Shown: one piece after another, positions 58,450 to 64,000 of the stretch
Layout: each line of letters starts with the position of its first letter
Position numbering within the stretch: position 1 is the stretch's first letter
Program-made: the position numbers and the translations under genes
Assembly (NCBI RefSeq): GCF_001375535.1
Contig: NZ_LN831197.1
Location: 2,117,953-2,181,952 of the forward strand
Length of the DNA stretch: 64,000 nucleotides
Source: Bacillus niameyensis
GTDB lineage: Bacteria; Bacillota; Bacilli; Bacillales; Bacillaceae_C
Direction: 5' to 3'
Notes under the pieces: generated by a model
Databases searched by the model: none
What the model saw: only the letters and a program-made list of their open reading frames with translations
What the model was told of the DNA's origin: nothing

Positions 58450-58890
58450 TCATGTGGCAGTCAATGGATTCATTTGCTTAATCTCTTGTAAAGATAAATG
58501 GATACTGTAATTACCATAATCCAGCAGCTTATGTAGAAACAGATTTAGTCGATCTTGGGATTTAACTTTTATTTTTAAATGGTAACACCCTTCTCCCGAT
58601 ACTCGGTGAACTTCTATGACGTCATTTCGATCATGAACAAAACGTATAAACGAGTCATGGTTTGCTGTTTTCATATAGATAATGACAAACGCTGTAAAGG
58701 TTAAGCCTACTTTCATCTCGTCGATACATAGCGAGTAAGCTTTGATTACGCCACTTTCCTCAAGCTTTTTAATACGATTACCCACTGCTTGTCCCGTCAT
58801 ATGAATTTGTTCACCTAAGTCTTTCCATTGAATACGTGAATTTTCCGACAGTATCCGAAGTATTTGAAAATCTATGTGATCGAGTTCCAT
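58450..58890 (-). CDS. Lrp/AsnC-family regulator
   Basis: 146-aa regulator: HTH at about 5-50 (DFQILRILSENSRIQWKDLGEQI, key ILRILSENSR; GNRIKKLEESGVIK) and C-terminal RAM ligand domain (VHRVSGEGCYHLKIKV with the characteristic V-G-x-D/C-Y-H). It responds to an amino acid or similar small molecule. Divergent from the isochorismatase-type hydrolase gene 118 bp away, which is its most likely target. Start supported by AAAGGAATTT-type site. Confidence 0.88.
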   Translation of the reverse strand: MELDHIDFQILRILSENSRIQWKDLGEQIHMTGQAVGNRIKKLEESGVIKAYSLCIDEMKVGLTFTAFVIIYMKTANHDSFIRFVHDRNDVIEVHRVSGEGCYHLKIKVKSQDRLNLFLHKLLDYGNYSIHLSLQEIKQMNPLTAT

Positions 58891-59008
58891 AATAAATTCC
58901 TTTCACGATGAAATGATTTAAGCTAAAAGTGTTTCAGCAAAGTATCGATAATAGTCAAGATATTATTTATGATTATATTGTAGTAAATATTTTTACGAGG
59001 TGAATAAA

Positions 59009-59563
59009 ATGAGTACAGCTTTAATCATTGTTGATATACAGAATGACTACTTTCTAAATGGAAAGATGGAGTTAAGCAATCCCGATAAAGCAGCTGCTAA
59101 TGCTGCTAAAGTTCTTGCTTGGTTTAGAGAAAATAACAAAGATAATATTTTCCATGTTCAGCATATCGCTAGTAGTCCAGAATTAGGCTTCTTTCTTCCA
59201 GATACAGAGGGAGCCGAAATCCATGAAACTGTTCTACCATTAGAAGATGAAAACATTATCGTGAAAAATTTCCCTAATAGCTTTTTGAAGACTGATTTAG
59301 AAAGCAAATTAAGAGAAAATGGTGTAACCAAAGTAGTGGTTGTCGGTATGATGACGCATATGTGTATTGATGCAACCGTTCGAGCTGCAGTTGATCTAGG
59401 TTTTGAAACGACACTAATTGAAGATGCCTGCGCAACTAGAGATCTAGCTTATCAAGGTAAGGTTGTACCTGCAGAACAGGTCCATACTGCGTTTGTTAGT
59501 GCACTTAACGGTATGTACGCCAAGGTAAATTCGACTGAGGACTTCCTACAACAAAATAACTAA
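59009..59563 (+). CDS. Isochorismatase-like cysteine hydrolase
   Basis: 184-aa cytoplasmic amidase-type hydrolase. Catalytic triad visible: Asp in LIIVDIQNDYF (about 10), Lys in IIVKNFPNSFLKT (about 87), and Cys in GMMTHMCIDATVRAA (about 118). Related enzymes hydrolyse nicotinamide, carbamoyl compounds or isochorismate; the substrate cannot be fixed. The start at 59009 (MSTALII) follows AGGTG; a GTG at 59000 overlaps the site. Divergent Lrp-type regulator upstream, terminator downstream. Confidence 0.87.
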   Translation: MSTALIIVDIQNDYFLNGKMELSNPDKAAANAAKVLAWFRENNKDNIFHVQHIASSPELGFFLPDTEGAEIHETVLPLEDENIIVKNFPNSFLKTDLESKLRENGVTKVVVVGMMTHMCIDATVRAAVDLGFETTLIEDACATRDLAYQGKVVPAEQVHTAFVSALNGMYAKVNSTEDFLQQNN

Positions 59564-59587
59564 CTTTATATAAAAACATACAAAATT

Positions 59588-59630
59588 AGTGGGTAAAGTC
59601 ATCATCGGACGATTTTACCCACTATTTCTT
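59588..59630 (+). terminator. Terminator of the isochorismatase-like gene
   Basis: AGTGGGTAAA (59588-59597) pairs with TTTACCCACT (59614-59623), followed by ATTTCTTGTT. Confidence 0.8.
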
Positions 59631-59703
59631 GTTATAGTTTTAGTGAGAAATGAAGGATTCCTCAACCAGCCCTCTTATAGAACGACTTTAACAGAATTAA
59701 TTA

Positions 59704-60156
59704 CTAAATTTCTTCCCCAGATTGTAAAGATACTTCGCCTGCAATATCAATTTGAACATCTGCTTTCTTTAACATTTTTCCGATTGCGCAACCCTTGTCA
59801 GCACTCATAAATGCTCGATTAGCTAATTGAATTTGCTCTTCTGTTGCATCAGTAGACAATGTAATTCGAGGATGATGTACAATTTTGAGTTCTTCTTCTT
59901 TAGAATTGGTTACTTCTGAATCCATTGACAATTGAACGACAGGTAAATTTCTTGATTCAAGGATAGCAACAAGAGTCATTGTATAACAGGCTGCCGCAGA
60001 ACTTACAAGTAATTCTTTAGGACTCGTCCCTTCCCCACTACCTCCAGAAGATTGAGAAATTGCAATCCTTGTTTCAATATTATTCGCTTTTATACTTCCA
60101 TTTCCTTTTGTATTTCCATTCCAAACAATCTTTAAGCTCTGGTTAACATCTGCCAT
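59704..60156 (-). CDS. OsmC-family peroxiredoxin-like protein
   Basis: 150-aa OsmC/Ohr-fold protein. The two reactive cysteines sit in VSSAAACYTMTLVAILE (about 57) and ADKGCAIGKML (about 121), and the GGSGEGTSPKELL loop before the first is typical. Such proteins reduce organic hydroperoxides, and OsmC proteins also occur in sulfide/persulfide-response regulons, which fits its place downstream of the CstR cluster. AGGGGGCGAATCTG precedes the ATG. About 110 bp after the glutaredoxin gene. Confidence 0.87.
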   Translation of the reverse strand: MADVNQSLKIVWNGNTKGNGSIKANNIETRIAISQSSGGSGEGTSPKELLVSSAAACYTMTLVAILESRNLPVVQLSMDSEVTNSKEEELKIVHHPRITLSTDATEEQIQLANRAFMSADKGCAIGKMLKKADVQIDIAGEVSLQSGEEI

Positions 60157-60268
60157 CAGATTCGCCCCCTAAAAATAACTAAAATAAACCTCTCACCACA
60201 TAGAAGAGCTTAAAGTGGGAAATTCTCAGCTCCATGAAGAAAGTATCTTTACATTTATCTCCTCAAGT

Positions 60269-60505
60269 TTACTGTTTAAGAGCATCCATGATTTTCTCCG
60301 GGTCAAAACCAATAACCCACTTGCCATTAATTTCTGTTTGAGGAACGCCCATTTGTCCCGTTTGTTTAACTATCTTTTGCATCATAATTGGATCTTTCTC
60401 AACGTTTACTTCCTTAAAAGGGATATTGTTTTGAGATAAAAAGCCTTTAAGCATTGTACAATAAGGACACTGAGTTGTTGTGTAAACTGTAATATTTTTC
60501 TCCAT
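60269..60505 (-). CDS. Glutaredoxin family protein
   Basis: 78-aa thioredoxin-fold redox protein. Active site TTTQCPYCTMLKG (CPYC, Cys about 10 and 13), cis-Pro MGVPQTEINGKWVIGFDP and C-terminal helix complete the fold. It reduces disulfides or mixed thiols, likely protein or low-molecular-weight-thiol persulfides in this cluster. The ATG at 60505 is seven bases from GGAGG; the one at 60508 is closer. A fragment of a second glutaredoxin lies 75 bp upstream. Confidence 0.88.
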   Translation of the reverse strand: MEKNITVYTTTQCPYCTMLKGFLSQNNIPFKEVNVEKDPIMMQKIVKQTGQMGVPQTEINGKWVIGFDPEKIMDALKQ

Positions 60506-60579
60506 CATAGAACCTCCATTATATTTGTTTATTTTAGAATTCACCTTAACGCATATGAATACAACAATAATCTTTTAAT

Positions 60580-60672
60580 CTAATTTACCCTAGTATTCAG
60601 CACCTCTAACATTCGTACCGGGTCAAATCCAAAAATCCATACCCCATTTATAGCTTTTATTTGTTTTGCCAT
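60580..60672 (-). pseudogene. C-terminal remnant of a glutaredoxin gene
   Basis: Thirty codons, MAKQIKAINGVWIFGFDP then VRMLEVLN. It aligns with the last third of the adjacent glutaredoxin: INGVWIFGFDPVRMLEVL against INGKWVIGFDPEKIMDAL. The CPYC active site and first two thirds are missing. It still has AGGAAGGG upstream and starts 16 bases after the rhodanese gene stop. Best read as the leftover of a tandem duplication; a translated peptide cannot be excluded. Confidence 0.65.
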
Positions 60673-60688
60673 AACGTGTATTCCCTTC

Positions 60689-61048
60689 CTAGACCCAAGC
60701 ACTCATACCGCCTTTTACATTGTAAATCTTTTGAAAGCCATGTTTCTTAAGGATTTTTGCCGCTCTTGCACTTCTCATTCCACTTTGACAAATGACAACA
60801 ACTTCTTTTTCCTTATCGAGCTTATCTATTTTACTAGCTATATTAGAAAGCGGAATATTTTTAAAAGGATTGCGGTGATTCGCCTTATATTCACCAGGCG
60901 TGCGAACATCAATGAATTGGACATTATTATCCTTAAATTTATTTTTAGTCTCTTGAACACTTATATTGTTGATGCCTTTAACTGGCATAAAACGACTAGC
61001 GAAAAATACGACAATTATTATTAACAGAATCCACTCAACGATTCCCAT
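60689..61048 (-). CDS. Membrane-anchored rhodanese
   Basis: 119-aa protein: one N-terminal TM segment (WILLIIIVVFFASRF, about 5-20) followed by a rhodanese domain with FIDVRTPGEYKANHR and active loop VVVICQSGMRSARAA (Cys about 88). It probably handles sulfane sulfur at the membrane face. The start at 61048 follows AGGAGTAATAAAA; the longer frame to 61114 runs into the upstream rhodanese gene. Part of the CstR cluster. Confidence 0.88.
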   Translation of the reverse strand: MGIVEWILLIIIVVFFASRFMPVKGINNISVQETKNKFKDNNVQFIDVRTPGEYKANHRNPFKNIPLSNIASKIDKLDKEKEVVVICQSGMRSARAAKILKKHGFQKIYNVKGGMSAWV

Positions 61049-61092
61049 TTTTATTACTCCTATTTTTAAATTTTTTATAAGTAAAGAGCAAT

Positions 61093-61389
61093 TTACTCTA
61101 TTTCTCCTTTCCAATCCAGCATGCCGCCCGCCATATTCGTTACGTTATAACCATTTTGAATAAGGAATTCACATGCTTGACCACTTCTTCCTCCTGAACG
61201 ACATACAATGTAGTAATGTTCATTTTTATCTAATTCGTCCAAGTGATCCGGAATTTGCCCCAATGGAATATGCTTCGCTCCAGGGATTTTACCTACAGAT
61301 ACTTCCTCTTCTTCTCTAACGTCAATAATATTAAGTTTTTCACCTGCTATTAAATGTTGCTCTAATTCTTTTGCAGTAATTTCTTTCAT
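61093..61389 (-). CDS. Single-domain rhodanese sulfurtransferase
   Basis: 98-aa cytoplasmic rhodanese. IIDVREEEEVSVGKIPGAKHIPLGQIP and active-site loop YYIVCRSGGRSGQACEFL (Cys about 64) with MAGGMLDWKG at the end are complete. It moves sulfane sulfur between thiols. GGAGGGATTAATAA precedes the ATG. About 100 bp after cstR, 45 bp before the membrane rhodanese. Confidence 0.9.
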   Translation of the reverse strand: MKEITAKELEQHLIAGEKLNIIDVREEEEVSVGKIPGAKHIPLGQIPDHLDELDKNEHYYIVCRSGGRSGQACEFLIQNGYNVTNMAGGMLDWKGEIE

Positions 61390-61490
61390 TTATTAATCCC
61401 TCCAAACAATCGTTTTTATACCAGCACGGGTATTCCCATTAATAAAGAGAAGTTCATCAACGCTTCCTTTTGATGCTTGAATTAATGAAC

Positions 61491-61751
61491 TTATCTACTT
61501 TTAACTAACAAATCTACAGCTTCTTGAACTACTTGTTTTGCGCTTTCACCATTTTCGATATTTATCCGAACACATTGTTCTAAATTCATACTAACTATCA
61601 AACCAATAGTGCGGTCAATTGCATTTCGTGAAGCAGATAACTGAGTAATGACATCTTTACAATCTTGATTCTGCTCAATCATACTTAAAACACCTTTAAT
61701 CTGGCCTTCAATTCGTTTTAGTCGATTGACAACTGCTTTATCATAGTCCAT
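61491..61751 (-). CDS. cstR: CstR-type persulfide-sensing repressor
   Basis: 86-aa all-helical CsoR/RcnR-family repressor. Cys31 (NQDCKDV) and Cys60 (NLEQCV) are present, the same positions as in S. aureus CstR as I recall, whereas the copper-binding His of CsoR is Asn56. That two-Cys, no-His pattern marks persulfide sensors that form di- and trisulfide links between subunits. Its neighbours (rhodaneses, CoA-disulfide reductase) are the expected regulon. AAGGAGTGAGAATTA precedes the ATG. A fitting dyad lies at 63914. Confidence 0.9.
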   Translation of the reverse strand: MDYDKAVVNRLKRIEGQIKGVLSMIEQNQDCKDVITQLSASRNAIDRTIGLIVSMNLEQCVRINIENGESAKQVVQEAVDLLVKSR

Positions 61752-61757
61752 TAATTC

Positions 61758-62105
61758 TCACTCCTTATCTCTACACGGACAATTATTTATTTGATAACTA
61801 GCTACTTGGTATCCCCTGCTTTTTAAATATCTTAACCCTAGATTTAGTTCTAGACGATCATAAGCAATTACATGTAATTTCTGGCGTGGAATCTCTTGAA
61901 TGAACCTTTTCAAATAAGCATACGGTATATGCATATCACTTTGATCATGATTGACATCTATATTATAGTCCCTAATATCTAGAACGACAGTGCGTACTTT
62001 TTCATCATCGACTTTTTTACATGGAATACTCAACACAGGGAAATACCTTCTATATAACAAAATACAAAAAACTGTGACAACAATTATAATAAAATAGGTA
62101 CTCAT
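61758..62105 (-). CDS. Membrane-anchored degenerate rhodanese-like protein
   Basis: 115-aa protein: N-terminal TM (YFIIIVVTVFCILLYRRY, about 3-20), then a rhodanese-like fold (TVVLDIRDYNIDVNHDQ; IPYAYLKRFI; KLHVIAYDRLELNLGLRYL). At the active-site loop, where rhodaneses have CRSG, this has YDRLEL, so no catalytic Cys. The C-terminus ends NNCPCRDKE, a CPC pair that might bind metal or take over redox work. It starts 40 bp after the reductase gene and ends just before cstR. AGGTGGTGGAT precedes the ATG. Confidence 0.78.
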   Translation of the reverse strand: MSTYFIIIVVTVFCILLYRRYFPVLSIPCKKVDDEKVRTVVLDIRDYNIDVNHDQSDMHIPYAYLKRFIQEIPRQKLHVIAYDRLELNLGLRYLKSRGYQVASYQINNCPCRDKE

Positions 62106-62146
62106 ATCCACCACCTATGATCAATAAGAAATGATTTTCTGATTCA

Positions 62147-63844
62147 CTATTTAAAATTATATTCGGTAACGATTTTCTCTCTTCCTGTTACTAAATCATT
62201 GAAGTATTCATATAGATTAATACCTAAGTAAGATCCAGAAATATTAAATACATTCGTATAACCTAAGTTTTTCAGAGCCATCACCATGTTATAGCTTCGT
62301 TGCCCAGAGCGACAATGGATATATACTGGTTTATCTTTTGGTATTTCATCCAAGCGATTTCTGAATTCACTTAAAGGAATATTAATAGCTGTCTTTAAAT
62401 GTCCTGCTTCATATTCATTCTTTTCGCGAGCATCGATAATAAAGGCATGATTCTCAACTAATTCGCGAACCTCAGAAACTTTTACCTCGCTATATCTTCC
62501 GTCTAATTGGTTTAAGGCTACTAATGCTGCATGATTGACAACATCCTTCGCTGTCCCCATCATTGGAGAATAGGTTAATTCTAAGTCTTTCAGGTCTTCT
62601 AATGTCCCATTCATTGTAATCATCGTAGCGATCACATCGATACGTTTATCGACATTCCCCTTGCCAATTGCCTGTGCACCTAATATTCTACCTGTTGGTG
62701 TTTCATACACTAATTTGAAATGCATGACATTACTATTTGGCATTAATCCTACTTTATCGGCAGGCATAATATAAACAGAATCATAACTAAAACCTGCAGC
62801 TTCAGCTGTTCTTGCGTTTAACCCTGTTGATGCCGCATTTAAGTCAAATAGATGAATGGAAGATGACCCAATCACACCTAAGTTACGGCTTGGTATACCA
62901 TAGATATGATCTGCTACCGCTCTTGCTTGTTTTTGGGCAGGGCCTGCTAAAGCTAGACGTGTTGGTTTATGCAATAAGCGATGATATACTTCAATGGCAT
63001 CCCCAATGGCATAAATATCTGGGTCATTTGTTAAATAATTCCGATTAACTTTTATAGCTCCAGTTTCACCAATTTCCAGACCGTTTTCTTCAGCTAGTTT
63101 CGTTTCAGGTCTTACACCTATTGCTAAAACAACGGCTTGCGCTGGGATCTTTTCACCAGATTGTGTTTCGATAAAATTTTCACTGATTTTGGCTAAACCA
63201 TCGTTCACAATTAGATTTACACCATTGTCTACCATTTCCTTGTGAAGGATTTGTGCCATGTCGTAGTCGTACGGTGTCAAAATTTGATTAGCAAATTCTA
63301 CTAAGGATACGTTGTAGTCAGCTAAACGAAGGTTTTCTGCTACTTCAATACCGATAAATCCTCCACCAATTACGGCAACATCTTTGATATTCTTTTCTTT
63401 TATATAACTATTTAACTGTTGAATATCCACTACATTTCGCACCGTGAATACATTCGAATTATTTATACCTTCAAGCTTATTAGGACGTATAGGTGCTGCA
63501 CCTGGAGATAGGATTAATTTATCATAAGCCTCTTCGTAGGTGTTATTTGTCGCTAAATCCTTAACCGTGATCGTTTTTTCTTCTCGGTTAATATGGATTA
63601 CTTCACTATTAACTCTAGCCTCAATATTGTAGCGGGTCTTTAACATTTCCGGGGTCATTAATACTAGTGATTCGCTATTTTCAACAACTCCACTTAAATG
63701 GTATGGTAATGAACAGTTAGAAAAAGATACGTGTGGACTTTTATCAAACATTAATATTTCTGCACTTTCATCCATTCTACGTAATCTTGCAGCTGCAGAT
63801 GCGCCGCCAGCGACTCCACCAACTACTAAAATTCTTTTTGCCAT
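62147..63844 (-). CDS. CoA-disulfide/CoA-persulfide reductase with C-terminal rhodanese
   Basis: 565-aa cytoplasmic flavoprotein. FAD loop VVGGVAGGASAAARL (8-21), active Cys44 in FSNCSLPYHLSG, NAD loop VAVIGGGFIGIEVAENL (about 157-172), FAD motif YAIGDAIEV (about 279), dimerisation domain, then a rhodanese domain (about 465-565) with IHCRSGQRSY (Cys511). This is the CoADR-RHD architecture that reduces CoA or polysulfide persulfides. First gene of the cluster, with a CstR-like dyad about 70 bp upstream. AAAGGAGCGAAATATT precedes the ATG. Confidence 0.92.
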   Translation of the reverse strand: MAKRILVVGGVAGGASAAARLRRMDESAEILMFDKSPHVSFSNCSLPYHLSGVVENSESLVLMTPEMLKTRYNIEARVNSEVIHINREEKTITVKDLATNNTYEEAYDKLILSPGAAPIRPNKLEGINNSNVFTVRNVVDIQQLNSYIKEKNIKDVAVIGGGFIGIEVAENLRLADYNVSLVEFANQILTPYDYDMAQILHKEMVDNGVNLIVNDGLAKISENFIETQSGEKIPAQAVVLAIGVRPETKLAEENGLEIGETGAIKVNRNYLTNDPDIYAIGDAIEVYHRLLHKPTRLALAGPAQKQARAVADHIYGIPSRNLGVIGSSSIHLFDLNAASTGLNARTAEAAGFSYDSVYIMPADKVGLMPNSNVMHFKLVYETPTGRILGAQAIGKGNVDKRIDVIATMITMNGTLEDLKDLELTYSPMMGTAKDVVNHAALVALNQLDGRYSEVKVSEVRELVENHAFIIDAREKNEYEAGHLKTAINIPLSEFRNRLDEIPKDKPVYIHCRSGQRSYNMVMALKNLGYTNVFNISGSYLGINLYEYFNDLVTGREKIVTEYNFK

Positions 63845-63913
63845 AATATTTCGCTCCTTTACATAGTCTTATACTAAACTGCAGTACCCGTGATCATAAT
63901 GTAAACATTACAC

Positions 63914-63929
63914 ATACCTGTATAGGTAT
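63914..63929 (-). promoter_or_regulatory. Candidate CstR operator
   Basis: ATACCTGTATAGGTAT, perfect except for the central TG/TA step. CsoR/CstR operators are ATACC-GGTAT dyads of this size. It lies between a TTTATA -35-like and a TGTAAT -10-like element on the minus strand, upstream of the CoA-disulfide reductase. Confidence 0.6.
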
Positions 63930-63947
63930 ATAAACCAGTAATAAAAT

Positions 63948-63968
63948 AGTCGTTTCTTTATAACGACT
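63948..63968. terminator. Hairpin at the window edge
   Basis: AGTCGTT (63948-63954) pairs with AACGACT (63962-63968); TTTTG follows on the plus strand and ATTTT on the minus. Probably the terminator of a gene beyond the window. Confidence 0.5.
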
Positions 63969-64000
63969 TTTGCTTTATTCCTATAAAGATCCGTATTAAT

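Noticed and set aside
61491-61751. Copper-sensing CsoR
   Set aside because: The conserved metal-ligand His is Asn56 and no copper exporter or chaperone gene is adjacent.

Overview
The window looks like a chromosomal segment from a low-GC, Gram-positive, endospore-former-type bacterium (Bacillaceae). Supporting signs are strong AGGAGG-type ribosome binding sites, frequent TTG and GTG starts, a T-box leader, lipoprotein signal peptides, hairpin terminators followed by T-runs, and many Bacillus-type families (YoxD, DUF47/Pit, LrgAB, DegV, CstR). No rRNA, tRNA, prophage or CRISPR array was seen. Most genes lie on the minus strand. || Layout. 0-13.8 kb: housekeeping and accessory metabolic genes (Nudix hydrolase, MFS exporter, DJ-1/PfpI, a sugar isomerase/oxidoreductase pair, glutamine-amidotransferase-like hydrolase, YoxD-type dehydrogenase, P-loop kinase, a large methyltransferase, luciferase-like monooxygenase, DedA), starting beside a degraded IS200/IS605-type end. 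14.2-24.3 kb: Pit phosphate transport pair, DegV, cation efflux, WrbA, a GntR-ABC operon, LrgAB, and an eight-copy 52-bp tandem repeat array. 24.3-38.9 kb: a glycan utilisation locus with a GntR/LacI-type regulator, a binding protein, two permeases without an ATPase, a surface GH43 lipoprotein, GH2, cytoplasmic GH43, a sulfatase, a PHP hydrolase and an AraC-DUF1835 fusion. 39-54 kb: ECF sigma/anti-sigma pair, TetM-like GTPase, a hybrid sensor kinase with two kinase cores, T-box-controlled ProRS, small uncharacterised operons and a second 52-bp repeat array. 54.7-60.2 kb: two tandem class-M-like sirtuins and an HD hydrolase divergent from an HxlR regulator across a duplicated promoter/operator block, then Lrp/isochorismatase and OsmC. 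60.2-64 kb: a CstR-type persulfide-response cluster (CoA-disulfide reductase-rhodanese, degenerate rhodanese, CstR, two rhodaneses, a glutaredoxin fragment, glutaredoxin). || How the genes work together. The 27-38 kb block reads as one carbohydrate program: the lipoprotein GH43 trims polymer at the surface, the ABC importer brings in oligosaccharides, and the cytoplasmic GH2, GH43 and sulfatase finish them. The 60-64 kb block handles reactive sulfur under a two-cysteine CstR. The sirtuin/HD operon looks like a small regulated NAD-linked module of unknown substrate. The best candidates for something undescribed are the two related 52-bp hairpin repeat arrays 30 kb apart, the sirtuin module with its duplicated control region, and the sulfatase-containing glycan locus. 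All family assignments come from reading motifs by eye; no database search was run.
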